64,000 bases of DNA from Micavibrio sp. TMED2. GTDB taxonomy: Bacteria; Pseudomonadota; Alphaproteobacteria; TMED2. Position 1 is the stretch's first letter. Each line of letters begins with the position of its first letter. Both the position numbers and the translations under genes were made by a program. The stretch covers positions 29,955-93,954 of the forward strand of contig NHBH01000001.1 of NCBI GenBank assembly GCA_002168225.1, in the 5' to 3' direction. Below the pieces are notes generated by a model, which worked only from the letters and a program-made list of their open reading frames with translations, was not told where the DNA came from and made no database searches. Below, one piece after another: positions 36,103-44,612 of this stretch.

Positions 36103-36996
36103 TTATCGATGCAGTTGGGCTGGTGTCGCCGCCACTTCAGGCACTGCCGCGCGCTCTTCCAGAACTACGGTCGGGCCGACCTGACCGGCGATGCGCACCT
36201 GCGGCTGATCACCGGCAGGGGCGAGTGTGCGCTCTTTCTCGTTGAAGGCTTCGGCTGGTACGCCGTCGCGCCAGTCGCCGGGGAAGCGGTAGACATCGTA
36301 ATATTCATGCTTCATCGAGGCACGGGCGACCTCACCGGTCGCACCGGTGATGGTGACACCACCGCTGACATCGCCGCCGATCTCTACCTGACCACCGGAC
36401 AGGGCAATGTTTTCGCCGCTAACACCACCGGTAACCGACAGGTCGCCACGGGCGTAATACTGTTCAAAGGCAATCAGGAATTCGCGATGATCGAGGCCAC
36501 TGATGATCATCACCTGATGGTCGCGCTGTTCCGGTGCGGCAAAATCGGTACCGAGGGTCACGTGATCAGCTGTGATCGAGCCATCGACCGTAAGGGCACC
36601 GGCAGTGATCTCGACACCCGGTGTGGTCAGGTCACCGGCAATGGTCAACTCACCCGGATAGGTATAACGCCCGGTCTCAATATCCGCCGCCTCGATCCGC
36701 AGGGGCGGAAACTCGACAGGATTGGTGAAGCTATACAAGGTCACCAGACCGCGCTGCCACGACCCTTCCGGCGCGGCATCACCCAGTTGTTGTACCGGCG
36801 CGTTGGCTGCCAGCGGATTGACGCTGACAATTGGTGTGCGATCCTGAGCAGGCGTGTCAGGACCACTTGAGAGCACCAGCGCGCCGATACCGGCAATGCC
36901 GGCAGTGGCAGCGAGACCACCTAAAATCAGTCCGGTCCGGGATTTACCGGATTGGGGAGCATCCGGCGTCGTTTGGGGTTGCTGAACTGGTGCCAT
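36103..36996 (-). CDS. Membrane-anchored beta-helix (bactofilin-like) protein 2
   Basis: 297 residues from ATG 36996, which has GAAAGG upstream (TTG 37029 is possible). It has the same plan as the gene after it: a Pro-rich N-tail, a membrane helix at 21-43 (GLAATAGIAGIGALVL), a linker with SVNPL, then beta-helix steps ELTIAGDLTTPGVEITAG, LTVDGSITADHVTLG, GDLSVTGGVSGENIALSG and VEIGGDVSGGVTITG. The sequences of the pair are alignable throughout, so they arose by tandem duplication. Function unknown. They separate lipoprotein zincin E from lipoprotein zincin D. Confidence 0.68.
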   Translation of the reverse strand: MAPVQQPQTTPDAPQSGKSRTGLILGGLAATAGIAGIGALVLSSGPDTPAQDRTPIVSVNPLAANAPVQQLGDAAPEGSWQRGLVTLYSFTNPVEFPPLRIEAADIETGRYTYPGELTIAGDLTTPGVEITAGALTVDGSITADHVTLGTDFAAPEQRDHQVMIISGLDHREFLIAFEQYYARGDLSVTGGVSGENIALSGGQVEIGGDVSGGVTITGATGEVARASMKHEYYDVYRFPGDWRDGVPAEAFNEKERTLAPAGDQPQVRIAGQVGPTVVLEERAAVPEVAATPAQLHR

Positions 36997-37195
36997 GGGG
37001 AGAGCCTTTCGTTCATGGGGAACGGTCAATCAGGGTGACCGTCCGGATGCCAACCACTGGTAATCCCGCTTGACGAAAGTGCGCAAATTTAAGGCATGTG
37101 ATATTGCATAGCCGACATGCGTTCAATGCAATGAGTAAGGCTTGCTGCCGTTAATTTCAGGGCAAATATGTTGTTTGCACAAATTTTGTGCATCG

Positions 37196-38320
37196 CTACG
37201 GACGCATGGCCCGACGTGTCACGGCTGGTGATGTTTGCGGCACAGAGGCTGGTTCCTCGTTGTTATTGGCCGCATTCCCAAGCGCCGCTTCCTGAGCGGC
37301 CGCCTTCAGTTTCCGCAACTGCTCAAGCGTTGGAAAACTGTTTTTGGCATAGAACTTTGCCAATCCGATATCGAGACCACCAAGATAACTCTTATCCGCG
37401 CCGTCAAGCCCCTCACCCGGCAGACGACCGAGGCGACCGGCAATATCCGTTGGCATATCGCCATCACCAGACCAGCTGCCGCCATTGCGAAGTATGTCAA
37501 TAATGATGCCCTGAACATACGGAGCGCGTACATCCTCTGGCTCAAACCACGCGGTATAGGCTGCATTCATGGCACTGCGCAGTCCATCATCCGAATTTGC
37601 CAGATCGGTACCGTCGAGAATTTCCAGCGTTTTCATCCGGTCTTCAAACCGCTCAACCGACAATCTGTATGGCGGAAAGTTCTTGGCAGCATCCCAGACC
37701 GAGCTGTCACCAGCCTGCTTGAATTGCCACGCCACCGCCACGGCAAATGCACGGGCATCGGCTTCCGACATAAACAGGTTGGCAGCATGGTTCTGCAAGG
37801 TCATGTCCTTGCCATCACTGATCAGACCAGCGCGGTCCTGCCAGGCATGACGTAATTCATGGGCCGCATGTAGCAACAACCGACCGGGCGGCGCGTCATC
37901 ACGCAGAATGACTGCATCAATGTTATAGAGATAGGCAGCAAGAACGCTCTCATCCGTGATCTCCAACGCGCTGCCTCCACCCATGGTGGTCTGGGTATCG
38001 GACAGATCATTGAAAAGACGACGCCCAAGATCGATCGACTTCAGCTTGTCGCGAATTTCCGCCATACGGAATTCATCGGGGCTATCCGGCTCCTCCGCCA
38101 CATGGAGCGTTTTTTGAGCCCGTTGCCGCCGCCATTCGTTGAAATCCACAACACCGAGATCAACCTCGGCATCGGGATCATCAACAACCACTGTCGTGCG
38201 ATTGGGATCATCATCATCCTCGAACTCGTCACCCGCCTTTCCCCAATCAGACTTACATGAGGAAACAGCCAGCGTGACCCCGGCAGAAATCGCAAGCAAT
38301 CGTTTAATGGATGACAACAA
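37196..38320 (-). CDS. HExxH metallopeptidase-like lipoprotein (zincin D)
   Basis: 374 residues starting at TTG 38320 after AAAGGG. Signal peptide with lipobox-like TLAVSSC (C22), then a very acidic linker (DEFEDDDDPN). H154-E155-L-R-H158 in AAHELRHAWQD, third-ligand candidate E186 in FMSEADARAFAVAVAWQ, a helix with TAWFEPED, and DIAGRLGRLPGEGLDGADKS. The order of motifs is the same as in zincin E. Probably anchored to a membrane facing the periplasm. Putative peptidase; no substrate known. Confidence 0.72.
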   Translation of the reverse strand: MLSSIKRLLAISAGVTLAVSSCKSDWGKAGDEFEDDDDPNRTTVVVDDPDAEVDLGVVDFNEWRRQRAQKTLHVAEEPDSPDEFRMAEIRDKLKSIDLGRRLFNDLSDTQTTMGGGSALEITDESVLAAYLYNIDAVILRDDAPPGRLLLHAAHELRHAWQDRAGLISDGKDMTLQNHAANLFMSEADARAFAVAVAWQFKQAGDSSVWDAAKNFPPYRLSVERFEDRMKTLEILDGTDLANSDDGLRSAMNAAYTAWFEPEDVRAPYVQGIIIDILRNGGSWSGDGDMPTDIAGRLGRLPGEGLDGADKSYLGGLDIGLAKFYAKNSFPTLEQLRKLKAAAQEAALGNAANNNEEPASVPQTSPAVTRRAMRP

Positions 38321-38452
38321 TAGACCCTTTCAGCTTTGAATTGAACACTATCATTCTCACACAAACAAACGAAAGCAGCGGAAAAATCTTTCAAAAACCA
38401 CTGAGCCGGGAGCAATAAAATAACCCCGCCCGACCGCGTTCAATCAACCGGG

Positions 38453-39688
38453 TTACGGTGCGGGTGATGGCCTGTGAGCATCAGGATCACCAGACAAACG
38501 GCGCTCCGCGCGCCAATGTCCCACAGTGCTGCTGGTTACCAACGGCTCAAACATATCTTCATCAGTATCAAGCGCACTATTGGGCAAGACCGCCCCAGCT
38601 TTGAGCTTGTCGAGATTATCAAAGTCGGCAGCATGAATGACCAGACCCTCCGAGACCCGCTCGACCAGCGCCTCGATATATTTGACCTGACGGGTGATGG
38701 CATCACTGGAAGGTGCGGTATAGCGAGGGTCGAGCACATCGGCATGGCCCTGCAGACGCAAATGATCGCCGCCATCGGGCATGACACCGAAATCGCGGAA
38801 GTCGTTGAGCCGGAACTTGCGCTTGCCGGCATCGGTGGCAAGCAGCCGTGCGGTGGGATCGGGATAGCCCTCGGCCTGTTGCACGGCGAGACAGTCAAGC
38901 TCGAGGCGGTGGCGGTCAATCGTCGCCTGATCATAACGGTGCACACCATCACCGGCCTTGAACCAGGCATCATGGGCTGCCCGGCGCGCCTTGCCATTCT
39001 GGGCATTGTCAGGCCTGCGACGCACCGACCGCTCAAAGGCCTGCGCCAGTGGTGGATCACCCATGGGGCTGTTGGCGATTTCCCAGAGCGCGGGATCACC
39101 CGCCTGCTTCGCCTCCCATGCCGCCTGAATGGCAATGGCATCGGCAGCAGCCTCGAAATGCCGAACCGCCATGATCCGTTGCGACAGGGGTACGGTCAGG
39201 TCCAGATTGCAGAAATTGCGCCCGCATTTCTGGTCCTGCGCCACATGGCCGAGTTCGTGAATGCCGTAATAGGCAGCGCGGCTGATAAAAGTCTCGACAT
39301 CCGGTGTTCGCAGCAGGGCGCTGTTACCATTAAACAGGATATCACGACGGGTGTAGTAATAGCTCGCCTGCGTGCCATCGCGGTCGCTGATCTCAAAACC
39401 GGCAGCAATCTTCCCGCGATCCGCAACGCCAAGCAGGCTGCGCCCGATCTCGGTCTTGCGGATATAATCGCGGATCGCGCGGATGGCTTCCTGCTGGATA
39501 CGCGGCGCGCGTGGTGGTGGCGTTGTTACCAGCCGATTGCCGACAACATGCCCCGCGGCCTGTCCCGGATTGGCCCATTTATGCGGCGTCTCGAAATGGC
39601 GCGCAGGCAGGTACGACAGACTGCGCGTCTGTCGCTGCGTCTCGATACTGTCGAGCAACTGCTGGTATTCCGCCTGACCGAAGCCCAA
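38453..39688 (-). CDS. Leaderless HExxH metallopeptidase-like protein (zincin C)
   Basis: About 411 residues. TTG 39688 is preferred since AAGGGG lies 6 bases upstream; TTG 39703 is the alternative. No signal peptide. The N-domain ends with AIRDYIRKTEIGRSLLGVAD. The zinc motif HELGH (about 144-148) in YGIHELGHVAQD is followed 31 residues later by Glu in RHFEAAADAIAIQ. KARRAAHDAWF and a QAEGYPDPTARLLATDAGK stretch are shared with zincins A and B. It ends in a Pro-rich tail. Cytosolic as read, unless exported by a route without a cleavable leader. Confidence 0.7.
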   Translation of the reverse strand: MGFGQAEYQQLLDSIETQRQTRSLSYLPARHFETPHKWANPGQAAGHVVGNRLVTTPPPRAPRIQQEAIRAIRDYIRKTEIGRSLLGVADRGKIAAGFEISDRDGTQASYYYTRRDILFNGNSALLRTPDVETFISRAAYYGIHELGHVAQDQKCGRNFCNLDLTVPLSQRIMAVRHFEAAADAIAIQAAWEAKQAGDPALWEIANSPMGDPPLAQAFERSVRRRPDNAQNGKARRAAHDAWFKAGDGVHRYDQATIDRHRLELDCLAVQQAEGYPDPTARLLATDAGKRKFRLNDFRDFGVMPDGGDHLRLQGHADVLDPRYTAPSSDAITRQVKYIEALVERVSEGLVIHAADFDNLDKLKAGAVLPNSALDTDEDMFEPLVTSSTVGHWRAERRLSGDPDAHRPSPAP

Positions 39689-39789
39689 GTGACGCCCCTT
39701 CAAAGCCGCTTGCCACCCCCACGCATTGATGGGGTATCAGATAGTCAATTTGATGATATGACCTAGAGACGAAAGCACGAATGCCGTTG

Positions 39790-41040
39790 CTACATCTGTA
39801 GTCTGGCCACCGGTTTGGGGGCAGTGCCTTCACGCTTGCTGCGCCAGCTGCCGAGCGCAGAGACAGCACCGACCGGATGGCCGTTATCATCCTGCTGCAG
39901 ACGCGGCTTGGCATCTTTCGTGCCCTCGAACATGGCACCGATCTGGTCATAGCGGTCAAAATCCGCTTGGGTAACCGGCTCATTCTCCCGGAACTTCTTC
40001 GCCACCTTCTGCAGATGCGCCATCTGTGCCGCAATCCGCTGGTTGGGCAGAGCGCAATAATGTTCGTCCCAGATGTCCTTACCGCCGGGCAGGCGCATAT
40101 GCTCGGTACCATCGGGCATCGAGGCATAATCCATCATGGCGGCACTGCCGATCATCATGCGTCCGGCATTGCTGGCAACAATCCGGGCATCGGGATCGGG
40201 AAAAGCCGACGCCTGTTGCCGGGCGAGCATTGTAAGCTCCCGCTTGAAGCGCTCGACGCTGCTCTCGTCATAGGCCGCCATGCGTCCGTGATCGTTGAAC
40301 CAGCTGTCATGGGCCGCCCGGCGCGCACGCCCATCGGCAACAGCATCCGGATCGGCATAGGCCATCCGCCCGAACGCCAGCGCCGCCGCGGTTTCCCCCG
40401 ATGTCTTGAGTGCGATACCCCAGAGGCTGTCATCACCGGCCTGTCGCACATCCCAGGCAACCTGAATGGAACAGGCAACCGCCGCCGCCTCCATATGGCG
40501 CACCGCCAGCATCCGGTCCTGCAACGAGGTGGTGGTATCGAGCTGCATATAGCCCTCACCCTCACCGAAGGTATAGTCCTGCAGCACATGACCGAGCTCA
40601 TGGGCACCGAACAGGCTAGCGCGCGCGATGAAATCCCGTGCCGACTTGGTCTCGAACAGTTGTGCATCGGTGTTGAAGGCAACCTGACGGTAACCGCTGT
40701 AATAGGCGGCTTCGTATTCGCCCTTGCCCGCAGCCTTGAACCCGAACTGCACATGACCCTGATCGGCAATGATCAGCAACTGGCGACCGAGGCGGCTCTG
40801 CGCCAGTTTGTCCCGGATCGCCCGCACCGCCGTTGCCTGCTCACGCGGCATCCGCTGTAGGTAGGGCTGCTGGCCATTGACCAGACCATCGGGGCCGATA
40901 TTGCTCAGGATACCGCCGGGGTTGTTCCAGTTGCCGGGGTCGGTGAACCGCCGCAGCTCAAAGCCGATCTTCTCCCCACGCGCCTGCTGGTAGAAGATGC
41001 TGTTCTTCAGATCGCTGAAATCGATACCGGTATAAGCCAT
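39790..41040 (-). CDS. Leaderless HExxH metallopeptidase-like protein (zincin B)
   Basis: 416 residues from ATG 41040, with GGGG 7 bases upstream and only 5 bases after the zincin A stop (a GTG at 41049 would overlap it). Motifs: AVRAIRDKLAQSRLGRQLL, then H147-E148-L-G-H151 in GAHELGHVLQD, E184 in RHMEAAAVACSIQVAW, RARRAAHDSWF and ASAFPDPDARIVASNAG. The C-terminus is basic with Pro. The strong family resemblance to zincins A and C shows local gene amplification. No partner domain recognised. Confidence 0.72.
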   Translation of the reverse strand: MAYTGIDFSDLKNSIFYQQARGEKIGFELRRFTDPGNWNNPGGILSNIGPDGLVNGQQPYLQRMPREQATAVRAIRDKLAQSRLGRQLLIIADQGHVQFGFKAAGKGEYEAAYYSGYRQVAFNTDAQLFETKSARDFIARASLFGAHELGHVLQDYTFGEGEGYMQLDTTTSLQDRMLAVRHMEAAAVACSIQVAWDVRQAGDDSLWGIALKTSGETAAALAFGRMAYADPDAVADGRARRAAHDSWFNDHGRMAAYDESSVERFKRELTMLARQQASAFPDPDARIVASNAGRMMIGSAAMMDYASMPDGTEHMRLPGGKDIWDEHYCALPNQRIAAQMAHLQKVAKKFRENEPVTQADFDRYDQIGAMFEGTKDAKPRLQQDDNGHPVGAVSALGSWRSKREGTAPKPVARLQM

Positions 41041-41045
41041 TCGCG

Positions 41046-42425
41046 TCACCCCATCCGCCGCAAGGGTGACGGGCCGGGGGCCGGTTTTTGCTGTTGCTGT
41101 GCGGTTGGTTCAGCCGCCGCACCGCGCTCGTCCCGCCACTTGCCCAGCAGCCCACGCTTGCTGATCCGGTCGAGCGGATTGTCAGGTTCACCGGGAACCC
41201 CGTCGCCGATCGGCTGGATATCATAATCCTGCGCATGGGGCGTGCCGTCATATCGGGCGGCAATCTGGTCATAGCCGTTGAGCATGAATGGCGAGATCGT
41301 CTCGCCCTTGCGGAACCGGTCGGCGATACCGTCCAGAAACGCGATCTGCTCCGCAATCCGTGGATTGGCGGTTGCGGCATAGGCCGGTGCCCGTACCGGC
41401 AGGTGACCGGGCAGGGTCAAATGGTTGATCCCGTCCGGCGTCTCGGCTGCCGCCAGCAACCGCTCATCGGGCAATGTGTCATGACCGAGCTTGCCGACCA
41501 GCATGGCCGCATCCTTGCGCGGGAACCCGACTGCCTGCTGTTCGGCAAGGCAGACAAGTATCTGGCGATAGGAACTGGTGATGGAATCATCGTAATCGTT
41601 CAGGCGTCCGGCATTGGCAAACCACGCATCATGGGCAGCGCGTCTGGCCCGGCCGTCACGGACCGAGGCCGGGTCAGCCTCCGCCATCGCGGCGAAGGCG
41701 GCGGCGCAATCGGTATCCGGCCCCTCGGTGCTTATGGCCTGCCATGCGCCATCATTGCCGTTCTGACCGATCTCCCATGCCACCTGAATAGAGGCGGCGG
41801 TTGCCCCGGCCTCGAAATGGCGGAGCGAGAGCAGCCGGTCCTGATGGCTGATCGTGTAGTCACCGATGTCGAAATCCGACCCGACCGCCTTGTCCTGTAC
41901 CACATGACCAAGCTCATGGGCGGTATCAACGGCGGCATTGGCGAGAAACCGCTTGCTGTCCGGGGCATTAAGCAGATCGCCATTGATGTTGTAGACCACC
42001 TGCCGCTGACGGTTGAGATAGCCCGCCACCATGCCCTCCTCGGGCAGCATGCCAAAGCTGAACTGCACCCCGCCCTGATGGGCAAGGCGCATCATCTTGC
42101 GACCGAGCTGGCTTTTCGAGACCTCGTCCTGAATCGCGACAATGGCCCGCGCCTGTGAGCGCGCCATATTGGTCAGATAGGCATCCGGCGCCTGCCCATC
42201 GGCAATGCCGCTGGCGATACGGCCCGGGTTCTCCCACGGGGTACTGGCAACAAAGTCGCGCAGGCCGAAATTCACCGTGGTATTCAGCCGCCGCTGGGAG
42301 CGGAAGCTCATTTGCGTGTTGGTGTGGTGCTCGCCGGTATAGCCGGACCCGGCCAGATCACTGCGCAAGTCATCCCGCAGCCCCTGGCCGCCATTGCGTG
42401 AAATCCGGTCGAGATAACCTGCCAT
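41046..42425 (-). CDS. Leaderless HExxH metallopeptidase-like protein (zincin A)
   Basis: 459 residues. ATG 42425 is chosen because GAGGGG lies just upstream; a TTG at 42437 overlapping the previous stop is less likely. Motifs: AIVAIQDEVSKSQLGRKMM, H170-E171-L-G-H174 in TAHELGHVVQD, E205 in RHFEAGATAASIQVAWE, RARRAAHDAWF and a QAVGFPRKDAAMLVGK stretch. The tail is Gln/Pro-rich (AQQQQKPAPGPSPLRR). It is the longest of the five and the first in the array after the 217-residue gene, with which it nearly overlaps. Confidence 0.72.
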   Translation of the reverse strand: MAGYLDRISRNGGQGLRDDLRSDLAGSGYTGEHHTNTQMSFRSQRRLNTTVNFGLRDFVASTPWENPGRIASGIADGQAPDAYLTNMARSQARAIVAIQDEVSKSQLGRKMMRLAHQGGVQFSFGMLPEEGMVAGYLNRQRQVVYNINGDLLNAPDSKRFLANAAVDTAHELGHVVQDKAVGSDFDIGDYTISHQDRLLSLRHFEAGATAASIQVAWEIGQNGNDGAWQAISTEGPDTDCAAAFAAMAEADPASVRDGRARRAAHDAWFANAGRLNDYDDSITSSYRQILVCLAEQQAVGFPRKDAAMLVGKLGHDTLPDERLLAAAETPDGINHLTLPGHLPVRAPAYAATANPRIAEQIAFLDGIADRFRKGETISPFMLNGYDQIAARYDGTPHAQDYDIQPIGDGVPGEPDNPLDRISKRGLLGKWRDERGAAAEPTAQQQQKPAPGPSPLRRMG

Positions 42426-42433
42426 ACTGCCCC

Positions 42434-43087
42434 TCAACCCGTTGTTGCAAAGGGCTGCGGGATATTGCCCGCATGGCGGATATTGAGGTCGCTGGCGATC
42501 TGCTCCTCATCCTCGATAATCAGCGTGCCGTCATAGCCGACCCGGAAGGTGGCGCGGAACATGGCGTCCTGATACAGCCCGGTGCCGTTCAGCACATAGC
42601 CGTCATCATCGGTATCGATCAGACGCAGCGGACGGACCAGCTTGTTCACCGCCGGTTCCTGATACTCGCCCTCGGCCTCGATCCACGGGATCTGATACGG
42701 CTCCTCGACCAGCTTGATGCCACCCGCCTTGTCGCTGACATAGGTGAGGTAGAAGCGCAGATAATCGGCGACATTGCCCTTGTTGAGCGCCAGCGGTACC
42801 GCGGCATTGGCCTCCATCACCGGGGCGAGGCCACCGGCGAGGATATAGAGGAAATCATTATGTTCGATGACCGTGCGTTCCTGCGGCTGGCCCAGACGGG
42901 CACCGGCCATGGGAAAAATCAGCAGCCGCGCACCGGGGTAAAACGGCAGTGTTTCGGACAGAAAGGCAAGGAAACCATGGTCGGTTTGCCAGGTCGGGGA
43001 TAGCAGCCGGTGCTCGGCCAGACGGTCGCCCATGCGCCGTGCCAGTTCCATCAGCTCCGGTGTAATTTTCTCGCGATCAAACCCCAT
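42434..43087 (-). CDS. Unknown soluble protein heading the zincin operon
   Basis: 217 residues, no signal peptide or membrane helix. A helical start (ITPELMELARRMGDRLAEH) is followed by a mixed alpha/beta body with LLIFPMAGARLGQPQER, FLYILAGGLAPVMEAN and a C-terminal GYVLNGTGLYQDAMFRATF / GYDGTLIIEDEEQIA part. I do not recognise the family. It is first in a tight run with zincins A and B (9-base and 5-base gaps), so it may chaperone, inhibit or process them; that is inference from context only. Confidence 0.6.
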   Translation of the reverse strand: MGFDREKITPELMELARRMGDRLAEHRLLSPTWQTDHGFLAFLSETLPFYPGARLLIFPMAGARLGQPQERTVIEHNDFLYILAGGLAPVMEANAAVPLALNKGNVADYLRFYLTYVSDKAGGIKLVEEPYQIPWIEAEGEYQEPAVNKLVRPLRLIDTDDDGYVLNGTGLYQDAMFRATFRVGYDGTLIIEDEEQIASDLNIRHAGNIPQPFATTG

Positions 43088-43173
43088 CAGTCACGCAGTC
43101 GTTACGGCATCCCTTTACTCATTGGGAAAGCCTAGCACGGGTTTTCAGCGAATGTGAGAATTTTCTAGGTTTT

Positions 43174-44040
43174 TCAAACCGCAACCGGCACCGGCATATT
43201 GTCGATCAGCCGGGTCTTGCCGAGCCGGGCCGCGACCAGCAGACGCCCCGGACGATCGGCCCGTTCCATTGGTTGCAATGTCTCCGCATCCCGGAAATCG
43301 AGATAGTCCGGCGCATCGAAGCCGAGCGTTTCAAGCCGCGCTTTCGCCGCCTCACCCAGTTCACCAAATGCCGCACCACCGGCGAGACGGTCAGAAATAC
43401 CGATCAGCGTACGGGACAATTCAACCGCAATCCGGCGCTCATCCTCACTCAGATAGGCATTGCGCGATGACAGGGCGAGACCATCCGCCTCGCGCACGGT
43501 CGGCAGGCCAATCACCTCAACCGGCAGATCGAGGTCGCGGGCCATCTGGCCGATCACCAGCAACTGCTGGTAGTCCTTCTGACCGAATACCGCCACATCG
43601 GGCGCTACCTGAATGAACAGCTTGGACACAATGGTCGTGACACCATCGAAGAAATGCGGGCGATGCGCGCCCTCCATCGGCTGGGTCAGCCCCTTGACCG
43701 ATACCGTGGTTTGGTGGCCGGTCGGGTACATCGCATCAATGGTCGGGGCATAGATCAGATCGACGCCGATGGTGCCGAGCTTGGCCGCATCACCCTCGAG
43801 ATCGCGGGGATACTGGTCGAAATCCTCATGCGGTGCGAATTGGGTCGGATTGACGAAGATGCTGACCACTACGCGCTCGCCATGCTTCGCCGCTTCCTCG
43901 ACCAGCGCCAGATGCCCGGCATGGAGCGCGCCCATGGTTGGAACCAGCGCGATACGCTCACCGGCCCGTCGCCAATCGGCAATACGGCTGCGCAGATCGC
44001 GCGGATCATCGGTGATTGGGGGAATGCTCATCTCGGACAT
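43174..44040 (-). CDS. panC: Pantothenate synthetase
   Basis: 288 residues from ATG 44040 (GTG 44058 possible). Family motifs in order: VPTMGALHAGHLALVEEA (HxGH-type nucleotidyl site), VVSIFVNPTQFAPHEDFDQYPR, HRPHFFDGVTTIVSKLF, VFGQKDYQQLLVI, and LALSSRNAYL. It joins pantoate and beta-alanine with ATP to make pantothenate, for coenzyme A. Its usual partner panB is on the same strand about 3 kb upstream, separated by an AT-rich FRG gene and others. Confidence 0.96.
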   Translation of the reverse strand: MSEMSIPPITDDPRDLRSRIADWRRAGERIALVPTMGALHAGHLALVEEAAKHGERVVVSIFVNPTQFAPHEDFDQYPRDLEGDAAKLGTIGVDLIYAPTIDAMYPTGHQTTVSVKGLTQPMEGAHRPHFFDGVTTIVSKLFIQVAPDVAVFGQKDYQQLLVIGQMARDLDLPVEVIGLPTVREADGLALSSRNAYLSEDERRIAVELSRTLIGISDRLAGGAAFGELGEAAKARLETLGFDAPDYLDFRDAETLQPMERADRPGRLLVAARLGKTRLIDNMPVPVAV

Positions 44041-44249
44041 TGGGGGTTTTGCGGACACTGTTAAGAACAGATGGCTAAGGGCAGACGACTAAGAACAGGC
44101 AGCGCGCAACATCTGCACCATCTGGACCGCTGCTGGCAATGCCGAAATCATCGCCACATGGCTAATTATCGCGGATCAAATAGTTTTTACGCTTGATATG
44201 ACACCCTGATCCCGTCACCATATCCGGGTGACGCAGCAAAAGGGATGAT

Positions 44250-44594
44250 ATGAGCCAGACGGCAATAGCAGGCGAAACCGGACAGTCAGCCGGCAATTCA
44301 AGGGGCAACCCAACCGGCAATTACCGGCATCCGGCCGATCGACAAGCTCAGGCACGCAAGCGCGATGATGCCATGCCCCGCCTGCGCAACGCCGTCCGGT
44401 TGAAAAGCGGCCCCGACGCAGTGGCCGAAAAGATCGCCGCCCAGCGCGCGGCAGAACGTACCGCCGGGCACCCGCCAGCATTCAAGCTGCCGAGCGGCGC
44501 CTCCATACTGGCCTGCGGCCCGGTCACAATCAGCACGCACGGCACCACCGCACCCGCCACCGGCACCCCACAGCAGCCAAATCTCTCACAGTAA
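44250..44594 (+). CDS. Small unknown protein
   Basis: 114 residues. AAAAGGGA precedes ATG 44250, and codon use is like the host's, but the sequence is low complexity (Gly, Ala, Pro, Thr, Gln) with a basic helical patch in the middle (AQARKRDDAMPRLRN) and VAEKIAAQRAAERTAG. No family recognised. It reads towards the FRG gene, 18 bases before it, so the two might be co-transcribed although their base composition differs sharply. It could be a spurious frame. Confidence 0.4.
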   Translation: MSQTAIAGETGQSAGNSRGNPTGNYRHPADRQAQARKRDDAMPRLRNAVRLKSGPDAVAEKIAAQRAAERTAGHPPAFKLPSGASILACGPVTISTHGTTAPATGTPQQPNLSQ

Positions 44595-44612
44595 AAAATT
44601 AGAGCATTAATA

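Noticed and set aside
35050..36870. Plus-strand frames of 253-324 codons opposite the beta-helix proteins
   Set aside because: Antisense shadows; the minus-strand genes are paralogs with matching membrane anchors.
38474..42158. Plus-strand frames of 327-430 codons opposite the zincin genes
   Set aside because: Shadow frames. The minus-strand proteins are mutually homologous with conserved HExxH motifs; the plus-strand products are not convincing.
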